Position numbers and translations under genes: made by a program. Below the pieces are notes generated by a model. It made no database searches. It was not told the DNA's origin and was given only the letters and a program-made list of their open reading frames with translations. 64,000 nucleotides of DNA from Nocardia sp. BSTN01 (GTDB lineage: Bacteria; Actinomycetota; Actinomycetes; Mycobacteriales; Mycobacteriaceae). The stretch is taken from positions 82,597 to 146,596 of the forward strand of contig NZ_JADKYP010000012.1 of the NCBI RefSeq assembly GCF_015354405.1, read 5' to 3'. The stretch's first letter is position 1, and each line of letters opens with the position of its first letter. Below, piece after piece: positions 38,401-45,659 of this stretch.

Positions 38401-40096
38401 CGTCACCCTGATGGCCCCGCCGATCGCACCGGGTGCGCCGATCACCATCGGCGAACCGATCCGCGGCGTGCACGCGGTGGTGCTGGATTCGCGGCTGCAT
38501 CCGACCCCGGCCGGCGTGGTCGGCGAACTGTACCTGTCGGGTCCGGCGCTGGCGCGTGGGTACCACCACCGCACCGGGCTCAGCGCCCAGCGGTTCGTGG
38601 CCAACCCGTTCGGCAAACCGGGCGAACGCATGTACCGCACAGGCGACCTGGTGCGCTGGGTGCAGCGCGGCGGCCGCGCCGAGGTCGAATACGTGGGCCG
38701 CACCGACCACCAGGTCAAGATTCGCGGTTTCCGGATCGAACTCGGCGAGATCGACGCCGCGCTGCACCGCCACGACCAGGTCGAATGGGCCACCACGATC
38801 GGTCACCGCACCGCCGCGGGCGCCACCGCGCTGGTCTCGTATGTGAAAGCGCGCGCCGGCACGAATCCGACGGCGGCGCAGCTGCGCACCCATGTGGCCG
38901 GTCTGGTGCCGAGTTATATGGTGCCGCAATCGATCATGCTGCTGGAGTCGGTGCCGTTGAGCCCGGTCGGCAAGCTGGATCGCAAAGCGCTTCCCGAACC
39001 GGTCTTCGCCGCCGAACACGGCTACCGCGCGCCGTCGGGCCCGCTGGAGACGGCCGTCTGCGCCGCCTTCGCCGAGGTGCTGGGGGTCGAGAAGGTCGGC
39101 GCCGACGACGGGTTCTTCGATCTGGGCGGCAACTCGCTGCTCGCGACGAAGGTGGTGGCCCAGTTGCGTTCGGCCGGAATCGAGATGCCGGTGCAGCTGA
39201 TGTTCGCCGAGTCCACCCCGGCCGGTATCGCCCGGCAGCTGGCGGCCTCCGGTGAGGATGTGCTGGCGGTCGCGATGCAGCCGCTGTTGCCGATCCGGCC
39301 CGTGAGCGAGTCGATGGTGGAGCCGCTGTTCTGCGTGCATCCGGCGATCGGGCTGTCGTGGTGCTACGCGGGCCTGCTGGCGCATCTGCCCGGCGACCGC
39401 CCGGTCTACGGGCTGCAGGCCCCGCACATCACCGGTGCGCAGGAGCACGACTCCATCCGGGCGGCCGCGAAAGATTATGTCGCGCATATGCGTTCGGTGC
39501 AGCCGGAGGGGCCGTACCATCTGCTCGGCTGGTCGCTGGGTGGTCTGATCGCGCACGAGATCGCGGTCCAGCTGCAGGACGCGGGCCAGCAGGTGGCGCT
39601 GCTGGCGATGATGGACAGCTACCAGCTCGGCGATCGCTGGCTCGACCAGGCGATGCCGGGCGTGGCCGACATCATCGGCGAATTCGGCAGCGATCTGCTC
39701 GGTGGCGACCACGGCGTGGATCCGGGTCTGACCCTGGACGAGGCGGCCGAGCTGCTGCGCAACCGGCCCGGCCCGTTCGCGGCGCTGACGATGGACCATC
39801 TGCAGCGGCTCTACACCGGATACGCCAACGGCACGGTGCAGGCGAACGGATTCCGGCCGCGGGTCTTCGACGGTGATCTGCTGTTCTTCACCGCCGCCGA
39901 CGACGAGATCAACCTCGCCGACCCGCAACGCTGCGCCGCGGCGTGGGAGCCGTTCGTGACGGGTGTGATCTCCGACCGCAAACTGCGCTGCCGGCATTCC
40001 GGCATGACGACGCCGGAAGCGCTGGCCGTCATCGGCCCGGTGCTGCGGCAACAACTCGAGGCCGCCGCCGGCGGCGACACGGAGGAGACGCTGTGA
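26447..40096 (+). CDS. Four-module non-ribosomal peptide synthetase with EntF-like first module and terminal thioesterase
   Basis: The 4549-residue single-chain assembly line has domains (approximate residues) C1 22-463, A1 470-990, T1 1005-1078, C2 1098-1545, A2 1557-2065, T2 2075-2145, C3 2164-2597, A3 2619-3125, T3 3130-3200, C4 3221-3675, A4 3685-4190, T4 4195-4270 and TE 4285-4549. All four C domains keep HHxxxDG, all carriers keep GGNS, and TE has GWSLGG (Ser about 4363). There is no epimerisation, methylation or reductase domain. A starter acyl group must come in trans because the protein opens with a C domain. ATG 26447 has CGGAG 6 bases upstream; TTG 26444 is the alternative. It is coupled to the exporter genes by a 4-base overlap. 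Confidence 0.96.
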   Translation: MSSLATDRVDQCASGEFSAQPFALSPAQTALWYAQRIRPDVPLTIAQYVEIHGDLDVGRLLYSIERFGTESQVGQLRVVEIDGVPQQVVDSAHRPGWARIDLRQEPDPRAAALRWMNEHASSPIEIEHEPLTINVVLRLGDQDYIWYCRAHHIVIDGYGAMNALTRTAEIYTALENHTEPSVSRATPLAEIYAGESQYRESSRYRADQEYWREQLVGVGAPLTLSSSGIASSTPDPGRRIAAAVLDADTEAELATAAATFDSQNSALVVAALAGYVRAATGTSDVVLSLPMSARTTVALRRSAGVVSNVVPIRVRFDAGTTVADVVKATELQITGALRHQRYRHDDIRRDCGYSRDARGFFGPMVNIMLFHSELNFGSFVGSLNVLSTGPVEDLSINLYNGEGGRIHVDFEANPQLYGAAELTRHHERFLDYLNRFLTADPAEPIAAVPVITDAERDEVLRQWNATAVPEQPGTLADRFGAQARATPNAIALEFDGDTLTYEQLRQRADRLARMLIARGAGPDTVVGLAMRRSLDLVVGMYAIVRAGAAYLPIDPDHPAERTAHILDQAAPLCVLTAARDEADLPGDVAVIDVQQLGTADSGAEPPITDADRRAPLRRDHLAYVIFTSGSTGKPKGVGITHAAIVNRLAWMQHRYPLDDSDTVLQKTPATFDVSVWEFFWPLQIGARLVIAAPDGHRDPAYLARIIAEKGVTTAHFVPSMLSVFVTDTDVRGCDGLRRVFCSGEALPAATVRDFHAVVPGARRAGSPASADGAQLHNLYGPTEAAVDVTYWACAPENDVVPIGAPVWNTQVYVLDETLRPVAPGVIGELYLAGVQLARGYLGRPALTADRFVANPFTPGERMYRTGDLVRWRMDPIPPATGADRLPAVLEYLGRSDFQVKIRGQRIELGEVEAALLADERIARAVCVAHTTPGGDELVGYVVAAPGHTVDSVAMIADLRGVLPGYMVPTVIVVLGEMPLSANGKIDRKALPAPEAPARRGGDSIVEPRTATERQIAALFTEVLGCESLGVEDSFFDLGGNSLSAARAVARINAAFGSGLTIRDLFESPTVAQLAERIGEHGVDRSSPKLVAGPRPQRIPLSLAQQRLWILNRFAEHAGAYNMPLAVELTGPLEVEVLRAALLDVLERHESLRTTFPDSPTGPTQVIHEPAEIPLNLEPIDVTGADALALATEYAGYGFDLRSQAPIRVALYATGPDVHVFLIVLHHICGDGWSVAPLARDLMGAVAARTTGQAPHWAPLPVQYADFALWQRELLGDETDPTSALARQLAYWRTALAELPDQLDLPLDRPRPRQRDTAGGRVEFTIPAETRRAVADVAAERGVSTFMIMHAALASLLSRLCNTTDIAIGTPIAGRSDPALDDLVGMFVNTLVLRTEVDPATGFDRMLDRVRETDLDAFANADVPFERLVEVVNPSRDAGRHPLFQVMLSYENSPELRVDLPGLSARVLPMDVGVAKFDLQLIVHDSDAADAEDGPLSAEFGYAADVFDHATVQAVARRFVRLLDAAVVAPETAVGDLPILDAREIGNLVPIAGAPGVPPLSLARLLHETAERVPDLVAVRYRGRDTTYREIDEASNRLARVLIEHGAGPEVVVAIALPRSLASITAIWAVAKTGAAYVPVDPGYPAERIEHMLSDSGAMLGLTDAPSHAAMPERPMHRGRHRKQGADWLLLDSPVLTHALARVSSAPVTDRDRLLPLRISHPAYLIYTSGSTGKPKAVVVTHGGIASLAHEQMHLFKVNDMARTLHFSSPSFDASVLELLLGFAAGATIVVAPAGLYGGAELARLLRDERITHAFITPAALATVSPDGLDDLEAVIVGGDACPEDLVRTWTAGHRMHNMYGPSEATVAATASDPMVAGRPVPIGKPVRGMRLFILDHRLHPVPPGVAGELYISGPGLARGYLGRHGLTSTRFPANPHGRRGERMYRTGDLVMTDGNGVLRFLGRADDQVKIRGFRIELREIDHVLRAHPGVRFAMTVVHTGEHGAARLAAYLAADAGADVDPAEVRETARRHLPAYMVPAAITVLDRVPVTPAGKVDRKALPAPVFTSAGPTRAPESELEKRVAQVFATVLGHAVPGAEDSFFDAGGNSLLATRLTAALHAEFGVELPVRAVFETPTVAGVAAHLEDAPRTNRVALTQYDPRPARIPLSLPQQRMWFLNRYAPESSAYNIAFALRIDGDPDLPALRAALADLVDRHEVLRTIFPEDQAGPYQLVLGSDRCLPVLEPVVTDERGSQLALRGLAQRGFDLTREIPLRMTVLRTGIRTYQLGIVVHHIAADGWSLGPLTTDLMVAYTARRDGAAPAWAPLPVQYADFSLWQRECLGDVSDPASAAAVQLGFWRDTLAGLPEELPLPYDRPRPAEPTNRAGTVRIRMPEELRERLDDLARAQGVSMFMVLRSALAVVLRIVTGGRDIVIGTPVAGRADTRLDDLVGMFVNTLMLRSDVDPDQTFADQLRADRDGELAAMSHAELPFERIVEELGRDNGGVRPLLQVALIVQDTTPPALELPGLRLRAQELDIAVAKFDLELRVPADAGDLEMVYAAELFDEDTVCTLAERLLLVLDSVSADAHVRVRDIDARTDIERTHFTPRRGPAATPQCSLANYFTATAHLHPHRTAIRSGDHELSYAELERCSNRIARALIARGVGSGDRVAVGLTRSIESVAAALAVTKAGAAFVPVDPNYPADRVRHMLTDSGCALGISVTAHQERLRRAIEGNGSAPGTEWLLLDDATLRAELDAHDERTITDAERRRTVWTTDLAYLIYTSGSTGKPKGVAVTHAGLSNFADEIRERMRIDRDARTLHFASPSFDAAVLDLLLAIGAGAIMVICPPDIYGGDELAALMDRECISHTFMTPAALATIDHRRWPLPHLRAIMVGGEAVGTDLIARWAPGRMLFNGYGPTETTIVVTISDPIAVGDQVTIGSLVRGVHAVVLDERLRPVPIGVPGELYLGGQSVARGYFDRPDLSAARFVADPYGPDGARMYRTGDVVRWRADGAIVYLGRSDHQVKLRGFRIELGEITEVLAAHPALRFAHTEVREIAGTPRIVSYVQPAEPGADIDVEALRTHVAAHLPAHMVPGSVTVLDRIPLTPVGKLDRDALPEPQQITTAAREPGTDTERLVAQVMAELIGAESVGADDNFFEIGGNSLLATQLVARLSDATGVRVQVRSVFGAPTVAELAALLDGGTGEGDHGPALTRRERPARVPLSAAQRRLWFLNRFNASSAEDLSGVYNVPVALRMRGALDVAALRAALHAVQRRHETLRTVFPEVEGEPYQRVLAPGEAAVALPVVDVDEGEIAGTVRTFAAAGFDLASTAPLRAQLLRIAADDHVLVLVVHHIAMDGWSLEPLAADIAGAYRSYAAGSAPEWDELPVQYADYTLWLQDTLGAEDDPESPISRQLDYWHEALDGLPELLPLPTDRRRPATPSYRGGTVDCVLDAVTHRELQVVAARHGVTMFMVLHAALASLLHRISTEHDITVGTPIAGRGQQALDPMVGMFVGTLVLRTPVSGAQTFADLLRAVRDTDLEAFAHADVPFERLVEVLNPARSQAHHPMFQVMLSVRNQPVRSLELPELTIEACDADPGIAKFDLQFTLTESWTEQREPAGITVSVNFARDLFDDTTAARLGARFARLLRAAATNPELPVGDLELLDPTEWTTLAPVRGALAGRPGTLPEVFAAAVAVDPRAIALRTEDAEISYGALDRWTNRLARVLISLGAGPETLVALGIPRSMESVAVTLAVAKAGAAFVPVDPNYPEHRIAHMLTDSGASLGITLAAHRDRMPAGAEWAVLDAPALQERVLRASDAPIAPHERRGRLRIENPAYVIYTSGSTGTPKGVVVTHGGLSNFAAETAERFDVRPDSRVLHFATPSFDAAMLDLLFALGGAATLVIAPTGVYGGPDLARLLAEEDITHAFITTAALGTVDPTGLDSFRHVLVGGEALPPELVARWAPGRNLHNVYGPTETTIVTLMAPPIAPGAPITIGEPIRGVHAVVLDSRLHPTPAGVVGELYLSGPALARGYHHRTGLSAQRFVANPFGKPGERMYRTGDLVRWVQRGGRAEVEYVGRTDHQVKIRGFRIELGEIDAALHRHDQVEWATTIGHRTAAGATALVSYVKARAGTNPTAAQLRTHVAGLVPSYMVPQSIMLLESVPLSPVGKLDRKALPEPVFAAEHGYRAPSGPLETAVCAAFAEVLGVEKVGADDGFFDLGGNSLLATKVVAQLRSAGIEMPVQLMFAESTPAGIARQLAASGEDVLAVAMQPLLPIRPVSESMVEPLFCVHPAIGLSWCYAGLLAHLPGDRPVYGLQAPHITGAQEHDSIRAAAKDYVAHMRSVQPEGPYHLLGWSLGGLIAHEIAVQLQDAGQQVALLAMMDSYQLGDRWLDQAMPGVADIIGEFGSDLLGGDHGVDPGLTLDEAAELLRNRPGPFAALTMDHLQRLYTGYANGTVQANGFRPRVFDGDLLFFTAADDEINLADPQRCAAAWEPFVTGVISDRKLRCRHSGMTTPEALAVIGPVLRQQLEAAAGGDTEETL
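26510..29680 (+). other. NRPS module 1: C(EntF-like)-A(Ser)-T
   Basis: C1 has [10 protein letters not shown] (about residue 150) and a layout like the EntF condensation domain, with [14 protein letters not shown] and [10 protein letters not shown] matching EntF's HQRYDAEQIVRDSG and FGPVLNIKVF. Manual pocket reading of A1 gives D-V-W-H-F-S-L-V-D-K from [22 protein letters not shown] and [11 protein letters not shown], the serine signature of EntF. The carrier has LGGNSL. Inference: an acyl or aryl group is joined to serine first. Confidence 0.85.
29735..32880 (+). other. NRPS module 2: C-A-T
   Basis: C2 has HHICGDGWS, of LCL type. A2 has the full core motifs ([25 protein letters not shown]). 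The pocket as read by eye is D-A-L-F-I-G-M-V-A-K (from [25 protein letters not shown] and [12 protein letters not shown]). A hydrophobic residue is likely, but I do not match it to a named amino acid. There is an unusual basic insert (HRGRHRKQG) before the A3 core. The carrier is AGGNSL. Confidence 0.8.
32935..36055 (+). other. NRPS module 3: C-A-T
   Basis: C3 has HHIAADGWS. The A3 pocket reads D-A-L-F-M-G-G-I-V-K ([37 protein letters not shown]). The carrier is IGGNSL. The A10 motif reads [11 protein letters not shown]; the catalytic Lys of GK is kept although the usual second Lys is Asp. Confidence 0.8.
36105..40093 (+). other. NRPS module 4 and thioesterase: C-A-T-TE
   Basis: C4 has HHIAMDGWS. 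The A4 pocket reads D-A-L-F-L-G-V-I-V-K ([36 protein letters not shown]), close to modules 2 and 3. The carrier is LGGNSL. TE (from about 39290) opens [20 protein letters not shown] like EntF, with Ser in GWSLGG, Asp in MMDSYQ and His in CRHSGMT. It either hydrolyses or cyclises the product; which one cannot be told. Confidence 0.8.
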
Positions 40097-41082
40097 GTTT
40101 GGCAGTGGAAGTCACCGATCTGGTCAAGACCTACGGTAAGGCCCGGGTGCTCGACGGCATCGATCTGGAGATCCCCTCGGGGACCGTGATGGGTCTGCTG
40201 GGTCCCAACGGCGCCGGGAAGACGACGACGGTCCGGATCGTCACCACCCTGTTGAAACCGACCTCCGGCAACGTCCGGGTCGCCGGGGTCGACGTGGTGC
40301 ATCATCCGGCGCAGGTGCGCACCCGGATCGGGCTGTCGGGGCAGTACGCCGCGGTCGACGAGAACCTGTCCGGATTCGAGAACCTGCGGATGGTGGCCCG
40401 GCTGTACGGCATGGACCACAAGAAGTCCGCCGAGCGCGCGACCGAACTGCTCTCGGCGCTGGGACTGGAACACGCGGCCGGCCGGCGTGCGGGCACCTAC
40501 TCCGGCGGTATGGCCCGCCGCCTGGACCTCGCCGGTGCGCTGGTGGCGCGGCCCACGGTGGTGGTACTCGACGAGCCGACCACCGGTCTGGACCCGCGCG
40601 GGCGACTCGATATGTGGAAGGTCATCGGCGATCTGGTCGACGACGGCACCACCGTGCTGCTGACCACCCAGTATCTGGAGGAGGCCGATCAGCTGGCCGA
40701 CCGGATCACCGTGATCGACAAGGGCAAGGTGATCGCCCGCGGCTCCGCCGACGAATTGAAGACTTCGATCGGCGGCGACCGGCTCACCGTCACCCTCGCC
40801 GAGGGACAGGACCCCGGCCCGGCGAAGTCCGTGCTGAGCGAGGTCGGGCTCGGGGAGCCGATCCACGAACCGGGCGCCGATCACGTCTCGATCGTGGTCG
40901 GCGACGGCACCCGCACCATGGTCGAGGCACTGCGCCGGCTCGACGACGCGGGGGTGTGCGTCGTGGACGCGGAGGTGACCCGGCCGAGTCTCGACGATGT
41001 GTTCCTGTCGCTGACCGGTACGCCCGCCGAGCCGATCGAAGAATCCGAAACCGAAGACGTAGCAGAGGAGATCATGTCGTGA
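40093..41082 (+). CDS. DrrA-like ABC transporter ATP-binding protein
   Basis: The protein has 329 residues from GTG 40093, which overlaps the NRPS stop as GTGA, with GGAGGAG just upstream. Walker A is [10 protein letters not shown], the signature is YSGGMARR (a G-for-Q variant of LSGGQ), and Walker B is [16 protein letters not shown]. The C-terminal extension of about 80 residues (DEVFLSLTG-type) is that of the daunorubicin-resistance DrrA group. With the next gene it probably exports the NRPS product or its precursor. Tight coupling makes joint function very likely. Confidence 0.95.
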   Translation: MSLAVEVTDLVKTYGKARVLDGIDLEIPSGTVMGLLGPNGAGKTTTVRIVTTLLKPTSGNVRVAGVDVVHHPAQVRTRIGLSGQYAAVDENLSGFENLRMVARLYGMDHKKSAERATELLSALGLEHAAGRRAGTYSGGMARRLDLAGALVARPTVVVLDEPTTGLDPRGRLDMWKVIGDLVDDGTTVLLTTQYLEEADQLADRITVIDKGKVIARGSADELKTSIGGDRLTVTLAEGQDPGPAKSVLSEVGLGEPIHEPGADHVSIVVGDGTRTMVEALRRLDDAGVCVVDAEVTRPSLDDVFLSLTGTPAEPIEESETEDVAEEIMS

Positions 41083-41984
41083 GTACCGTCGAAGCGGCGG
41101 TCGCCGAATCGGAGACGGCGGCAGAGCCCACGCAGACAGACGCGGCGGTGACGCGGCCCGACATCGACAGTGACGTCCATACGATCGCGGCGCCGGTCCG
41201 GGTCTTCCGCGACAGCGCGATCATCGCCTACCGCAATCTGCTCACCATCCTGCGGGTGCCGACGCTGCTGGTGACCGCGACGGTCCAGCCGTTGATGTTC
41301 GTGTTCCTGTTCGCCTACATCTTCGGGGCGTCGCTGGGCGGCGGCCAGTACCGCGAATTCCTGCTGGCCGGCATCTTCACCCAGACGGTCGCCTTCAACG
41401 CCGCGTTCACCACCGTGGGCCTGGCCAACGACCTGCAGAAGGGCATCATCGACCGGATGCGCACGCTCCCGATGTCGCGGATGGCGGTGCTGATGGGGCG
41501 CACCCTGTCCGACACGGTGGTCAACGTGGTGGCGCTGGCCGTCATGGTGGCCTGCGGTTATCTGGTCGGATGGCGGATCAACGGCTCGGTGGCCGATGCG
41601 GCGCTGGGGTTCGCGATCATCCTGCTGTTCGCGTTCGCGATGTCGTGGGTGGGCGCGCTGACCGGGCTGATCGCGCCGAATGTCGAGGTCGCCCAGAGCG
41701 CCGGGCTGATCTGGCTGTTCCCGGTCACGTTCATCTCCTCGGCCTTCATCTCCGCCGAGACGCTGCCGGGCCCGCTGCGTTCGATCGCGGAATGGAATCC
41801 GATCACCGCGGTGTCGGCATCCGGCCGGAAACTGTTCGCCAACAGCTCACCGCCGACCTTCGCCGCCCCGCACGGCTGGCCGGTCGACCACTGCGTGGAG
41901 TACGCGGTGGCGTGTTCGGTGGCGATTCTGGCCGTGGCGGTGCCGCTGGCGTTGCTGCAGTACCGCAAGGTGGCCAGCCACTAG
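41079..41984 (+). CDS. DrrB-like ABC-2 type permease
   Basis: The protein has 301 residues from GTG 41079, overlapping the ATPase stop by 4 bases. A charged N-terminal tail of about 50 residues is followed by six membrane helices (LLVTATVQPLMFVFLFAYIFG, VVNVVALAVMVACGYLVG, FAIILLFAFAMSWVGALTGL, AGLIWLFPVTFISSAFI and others). The ABC-2 motif regions RMRTLPMSRMAVLMGRTLSD and a late WNPITAV are present. It forms the channel for the DrrA-like ATPase and is the last gene before a strong terminator. Confidence 0.95.
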   Translation: MSTVEAAVAESETAAEPTQTDAAVTRPDIDSDVHTIAAPVRVFRDSAIIAYRNLLTILRVPTLLVTATVQPLMFVFLFAYIFGASLGGGQYREFLLAGIFTQTVAFNAAFTTVGLANDLQKGIIDRMRTLPMSRMAVLMGRTLSDTVVNVVALAVMVACGYLVGWRINGSVADAALGFAIILLFAFAMSWVGALTGLIAPNVEVAQSAGLIWLFPVTFISSAFISAETLPGPLRSIAEWNPITAVSASGRKLFANSSPPTFAAPHGWPVDHCVEYAVACSVAILAVAVPLALLQYRKVASH

Positions 41985-41999
41985 ACAGTCCCGACAGCA

Positions 42000-42036
42000 G
42001 AAAGTCCCCCCGCACCTCGAGTGCGGGGGGACTTTC
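42000..42036. terminator. Strong bidirectional terminator after the NRPS operon
   Basis: This is a perfect 16-bp stem: GAAAGTCCCCCCGCAC, loop CTCGA, then the exact complement. AAA and TTT at the ends give a U-rich tail on both strands. It lies 15 bases after the permease stop and 13 bases after the convergent rbpA stop, so it serves both. Confidence 0.92.
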
Positions 42037-42049
42037 GCTGTTTCTCGAT

Positions 42050-42385
42050 CTACCGGCCGCGCCGGGTCTTGAGCAGGTCGAGGCGCTCCTGCAGCAGCTC
42101 CTCGAGCTCCTCCTTGGAGCGGCGTTCCAGCAGCATGTCCCAGTGGGTGCGCGGGGGCTTGACCTTCTTGGGTTCCTGGGTGGTGCCTTCGATCAGGATG
42201 CCCTCCTGACCGTTACGGCACAGCCAGGTCGGCGGGATTTCGGCGTCGTCGGCGAACGGGACGTCGAATTCCTCACCGTTGTCGGTCCGGTACCGCGCCA
42301 CTCGACGTGGTGCCAGGTCGTGGTCGCGGTCCGTCTCGTAGCTCACCGCTCCGAGCCGGCTACCTCGGAGTACGCGATCTGCCAT
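42050..42385 (-). CDS. rbpA: RNA polymerase-binding protein RbpA
   Basis: The 111-residue protein begins MADRVLRGSRLGAVSYETDRDHDLAPR, carries the core RTDNGEEFDVPFADDAEIPPTWLCRNGQEG and ends with the sigma-interaction helix HWDMLLERRSKEELEELLQERL. RbpA is an essential actinobacterial activator that stabilises open complexes with group 1/2 sigma factors. ATG 42385 matches the family start. A GGAAC-N18-GTT promoter lies upstream. In this copy only the first Cys of the zinc-type region (WLC) is seen. Confidence 0.97.
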   Translation of the reverse strand: MADRVLRGSRLGAVSYETDRDHDLAPRRVARYRTDNGEEFDVPFADDAEIPPTWLCRNGQEGILIEGTTQEPKKVKPPRTHWDMLLERRSKEELEELLQERLDLLKTRRGR

Positions 42386-42432
42386 GGTGTGCGGTCCTCT
42401 CTGGCCTGTCGGCAACGTTCTACTGGACTATC

Positions 42433-42458
42433 AACGCGCCGGCGGCCCGATCGGTTCC
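42433..42458 (-). promoter_or_regulatory. Sigma-R/SigH-type promoter of rbpA
   Basis: On the minus strand, GGAAC (42458-42454) is followed after exactly 18 bases by GTT (42435-42433). This is the stress-sigma pattern GGAAT/C-N18-GTT. The spacing puts the transcription start about 35-45 bases before the rbpA ATG. In Streptomyces rbpA is known to be controlled by sigma-R. Confidence 0.6.
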
Positions 42459-42590
42459 CGCGACGGTCAACCGGTGCATTTTACGGTCTCGGCCGAGCCT
42501 GGCCGCTGTCGGCCCGGCCGGTAGCGGTGATTCGCCGGTTCCGGCGAGGCCCCGGCGCGGGTGGCGGGCGGGCGGCTAAGGTGTCGGGTC

Positions 42591-42917
42591 ATGTCGCGCC
42601 GTGTGCTGTCGTCGTGCCTGTGGTGCGGCCGGGAAATCGCCGATACCGAGATCGGCCGCCGCCGCCGGTATTGCCGGCAATCCTGCCGCCAGCGCGCCTA
42701 CGAACATCGCAAGGGTCTGGAGGGGACCGGCATACCGGAGGATTCGGTGGTGCTGAGCGCTCAGGAGGCCGCCGATCTCGCCGACCGCTGGTTCGCCGCC
42801 CGGTGCGCGGCCGAGGATGTCGCCACCGCCGTCGCCGAGGGCGCCGATTCCTCGGAGCTGGCCGAATTGACCGCCAACCTGGTCGCCCTCGCCAAGGACG
42901 CCGAACGGCTGCGCTGA
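42591..42917 (+). CDS. Small zinc-ribbon-like protein
   Basis: The protein has 108 residues from ATG 42591. Its N-terminus holds four cysteines in two pairs, CLWCGREI and RRRRYCRQSCRQRAYEHR, like a treble-clef or zinc-ribbon finger followed by a basic patch. The rest (about 45-108) is an acidic Ala-rich helical region. A DNA- or RNA-binding role is possible but not proven. Its last 157 bases are overlapped by the C-terminal end of the convergent membrane-protein gene. Confidence 0.75.
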   Translation: MSRRVLSSCLWCGREIADTEIGRRRRYCRQSCRQRAYEHRKGLEGTGIPEDSVVLSAQEAADLADRWFAARCAAEDVATAVAEGADSSELAELTANLVALAKDAERLR

Positions 42918-43882
42918 TCGTGCCGCACGCGGCTGTGCCGACCGTGCCGTAATACGGCCGCGGCCGCGCCCAGTGTCACCATGCCGAGCGCGAAAAATGC
43001 GAGCACGGTGGGGCGATCGGGATGGATCAACGGCACCGCCCGCAGCGCCTGCCACAACAGCAGCGCCACCAGCCCGCCGTAACCCAGGCCCAGCACGCCG
43101 ATCAAACGGGCGCGCACCCGATCGTCGAGCCAGGGCCGCCGGCGCGCGAGCCACGCCGTGATCGCGACCGCCGCGAGCAGGAACTGGATGCCGTGCAGTC
43201 CCGCGAAATGCGGAATCCGCAGATCGCCGCCGATCGTGCTCCAATGCGTGATCGGCATATCGCCGACGCCGTCGCGTACCGGCAGGGCGGTATCGGTCAC
43301 CGTATGTCCGGCCGCCAGCCGCACCGGACGGCCCTGCGCGTCACGCACGGTCTGCTCACCGGTGAAGCCCATCAGATATCCGAGCGCCATCCCGGCGACC
43401 GCGATGGCGAGCCCGGAGTGCACGGCCCGGGTGGTGGGGCGGTCGAGGACGCGCTGCCGGCACAGGATCACCGCGACGACGAGATTCGCCAGGAACAGGC
43501 CCGGGACGCCGGAGGCGAACACCATCTGGCCGATCGAATTGACCGCATCGGTTTCGGTGTCGAAGTGGCTGAAGGTGCCGCGAGCCGCCTGCACCACGAT
43601 GAAACCCACATCCACGACGCCGGTGACGGCGAAAACGGTTCCCGCCCACCAGGTCACGCGCGCACCGCGATGCGGCACCGACAGCAGCCACGCCAAGGTC
43701 AGCGTGTACAGGCAGAACGCGATCCCGAACTTGCCGGGTTTGAGCCACACCGACTCACCGAGGATGCGGCGATCGTCGAACGGCATGGCGCACAGGCAGC
43801 ACAGTGCGAGTGCCGCCATCGCCGCAGAGGTGCACAACAGCGGCCGGTGCCATCGGCGGACGGGGGAGGTGATCGTGGTCAT
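42761..43882 (-). CDS. Multi-spanning membrane protein, unknown
   Basis: The protein has 373 residues from ATG 43882. About nine hydrophobic segments are seen (PLLCTSAAMAALALCCLCAM, FGIAFCLYTLTLAWLLSVP, TWWAGTVFAVTGVVDVGFIVV, GVPGLFLANLVVAVILC, AGMALGYLMGFTG, GIQFLLAAVAITAWL, LIGVLGLGYGGLVALLLWQ, VLAFFALGMVTLGAAAAVL). A loop with HWSTIGGDLRIPHFAGLHG may face outside. I do not recognise the family. The final ~52 residues are a polar Ser/Ala/Arg tail antisense to the zinc-ribbon-like gene, so the natural stop may have been lost. Confidence 0.75.
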   Translation of the reverse strand: MTTITSPVRRWHRPLLCTSAAMAALALCCLCAMPFDDRRILGESVWLKPGKFGIAFCLYTLTLAWLLSVPHRGARVTWWAGTVFAVTGVVDVGFIVVQAARGTFSHFDTETDAVNSIGQMVFASGVPGLFLANLVVAVILCRQRVLDRPTTRAVHSGLAIAVAGMALGYLMGFTGEQTVRDAQGRPVRLAAGHTVTDTALPVRDGVGDMPITHWSTIGGDLRIPHFAGLHGIQFLLAAVAITAWLARRRPWLDDRVRARLIGVLGLGYGGLVALLLWQALRAVPLIHPDRPTVLAFFALGMVTLGAAAAVLRHGRHSRVRHDQRSRSASLARATRLAVNSASSEESAPSATAVATSSAAHRAANQRSARSAAS

Positions 43883-44341
43883 GACGCGAAGGTAGGAGCG
43901 GCGATGCCCGTCGGGCGTCCCCCGAGCGTACTGTTCGGCTCTCATACTCCGGTACGGGTCGGCCGGGGGTGGAAGGCGAGCTCTGTCACGGGATTGTGTG
44001 CCGACGGTGTGTCGCCTACGGTACCGGCGCGTCGTGGATTGCAATTCCGAGTCGGGGTGGCCGCGTTCCGGCCACGGGATGGCCGCCAGGAGATAACAGG
44101 CGTATCCGCGGCTTCCGAAACCCGTGCCCGGCCGTCGTGAATCATATTCGCGGCCAGGGAATTTCGTGGCCCCGGCTGCAGCGCCAGCGGTATCACGCCT
44201 CGATATTCAACCGAAATATGCCCGCTACCAGGCAATTCGGGCGTTGTCCGGCGCCGCTGCTTGTCGGACCATCCGAGTAACTTGGCGGTTATCAGCCCCA
44301 TCGAAAAATTCCGGGGCTTCGTATCAAGGGGGCGGAGGGCC
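43883..44341. other. Intergenic region, no gene seen
   Basis: This 459-base region lies between divergent membrane-protein and barrel-protein genes. It is less GC-rich from about 44140 on. I see no convincing reading frame, RNA gene or perfect palindrome. The promoters of both flanking genes must lie here. Confidence 0.5.
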
Positions 44342-45655
44342 GTGTCGAACATCGACGAGCGTATCCGGATGGCAGTGGAATGGCTGCGCGGCAGCCAGTT
44401 ACCGCATCTCGACGGGGGTGCGGGGTGGGGGTGGATCCCCGATGTCCCGCCCAATCCGCAGAACACCGCCGAGGTGGTCTGCATCCTGCATCGCGCGGGG
44501 TGCGAAATCCCGCGTGCCGCAAAAGTTGCCATGCTGGTGCGGGCAACGGTCGTGCAACGGCCGATCGGCGACGAATGGTACTTCCGCACCCCGATCGACG
44601 TCGCGTGGCGGATCCGCGCCCTGCGTTGTCTCGGAATCGCGGAGACCGACCCCGATCTGGCCGGGGCCGTGCGAAATCTGCTGGACCAGCAGGATTCCGA
44701 AACCGGCGGCTGGCGCATGTCGGGTTTCCTCGGTCCGGTGTCGATCACCGCGACGACTGCCGCGGTCGAGGCGCTGATCGGCGGCGGGGCCTTCGACGGC
44801 GAACGCCACCAAGCCATCTCGCGGGGCATCGCCTATCTGGTGTCGTCGACGTATCAGGAGCCGCGGACGTTGCCGATGTACGCGGCGGCCCACATAGCCG
44901 CCGTGCTCGCCCGGCCGGAGATCGTCCGTATCGGTGACAAACGCGCGGAACGCGCATGCGAGCTGGCGGTCAAGCGACTGCTGACCGGACTGCGCCGGGG
45001 CGAGTGGGATATCGAGACCGAGATCTTCCGCCGTGACGATCTCGTCGACACCTGGCGCCACCTCACCCTGCACCTGGCGGTCGGGGCGGTGATCGCGGCC
45101 GACAGCCGCACCATCTTCGACCCGGCCGTGCGCGCGGCGATCGTCGCGCTGCTGGATATGCAGGAGATGGACGCCCTGGCCATCTACCGGGGCGGTTTCC
45201 GCATCTCGGACGAGGGACCGGTCACCTCCTATGCCACCACGCAGGCGCTGGAGGCACTGCTGCAGGTGCGGCCGGCGATCAACGAGCGGGTGAATCCGGC
45301 GAAGGTGTACGACGAGATCTGCCGGGTCGACGGTGCCCATCGCACCGATCCGCAGGCGATCGCCACCCTGGGCGGCCATCGCCTGCTGATGAATTCGACT
45401 GCCGGACAAGCGTTGCTGGTACTCGCGGCGTCCGCCGGGGCGACGGTGTTCGCGTTGGCGGTGAGTTTCGACACCGTATTCGGCACGGTCGGCAGCCGCG
45501 CGCTGGTGGTGTGGGGGACGGTACTCGTCGCGGTGGGCACGTATTGCGGTCTGGCGACGCGCTTTCCGCGACTACCCAAGCGGCGGGTGGCGAGCGCGGT
45601 ATTCGCCGCGTTCACCGCGCTGGTCATGCCGGTGGTCACTTATCTGCTCGCCTGA
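44342..45655 (+). CDS. Alpha/alpha-barrel (terpene cyclase/prenyltransferase-like) protein with C-terminal membrane helices
   Basis: The protein has 437 residues from GTG 44342, behind GGCGGAGGG; a TTG frame to 44261 is less likely. Residues 1-340 are repeats of helices with QW-like pieces (RMAVEWLRGSQLPHLDGGAGWGW, LLDQQDSETGGWRMSGFLG, LLDMQEMDALAIYRGGFRISDEG), the pattern of squalene-cyclase/prenyltransferase folds. No DxDD motif of class II cyclases is seen, so catalysis is doubtful. Residues about 365-437 form two or three membrane helices. I know no characterised protein of this layout. A DMT transporter gene follows after 4 bases. Confidence 0.8.
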   Translation: MSNIDERIRMAVEWLRGSQLPHLDGGAGWGWIPDVPPNPQNTAEVVCILHRAGCEIPRAAKVAMLVRATVVQRPIGDEWYFRTPIDVAWRIRALRCLGIAETDPDLAGAVRNLLDQQDSETGGWRMSGFLGPVSITATTAAVEALIGGGAFDGERHQAISRGIAYLVSSTYQEPRTLPMYAAAHIAAVLARPEIVRIGDKRAERACELAVKRLLTGLRRGEWDIETEIFRRDDLVDTWRHLTLHLAVGAVIAADSRTIFDPAVRAAIVALLDMQEMDALAIYRGGFRISDEGPVTSYATTQALEALLQVRPAINERVNPAKVYDEICRVDGAHRTDPQAIATLGGHRLLMNSTAGQALLVLAASAGATVFALAVSFDTVFGTVGSRALVVWGTVLVAVGTYCGLATRFPRLPKRRVASAVFAAFTALVMPVVTYLLA

Positions 45656-45659
45656 GCCG

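Noticed and set aside
33695-40054. 2119-codon open frame on the minus strand across the NRPS
   Set aside because: It is antisense to conserved NRPS domains. Stop-free antisense frames are expected in very GC-rich coding DNA, and the translation has repetitive Arg/Gly/Val composition without domains.
44261-44341. TTG start extending the barrel protein by 27 residues
   Set aside because: GTG 44342 has a much better ribosome site (GGCGGAGGG); the extension has no domain support.
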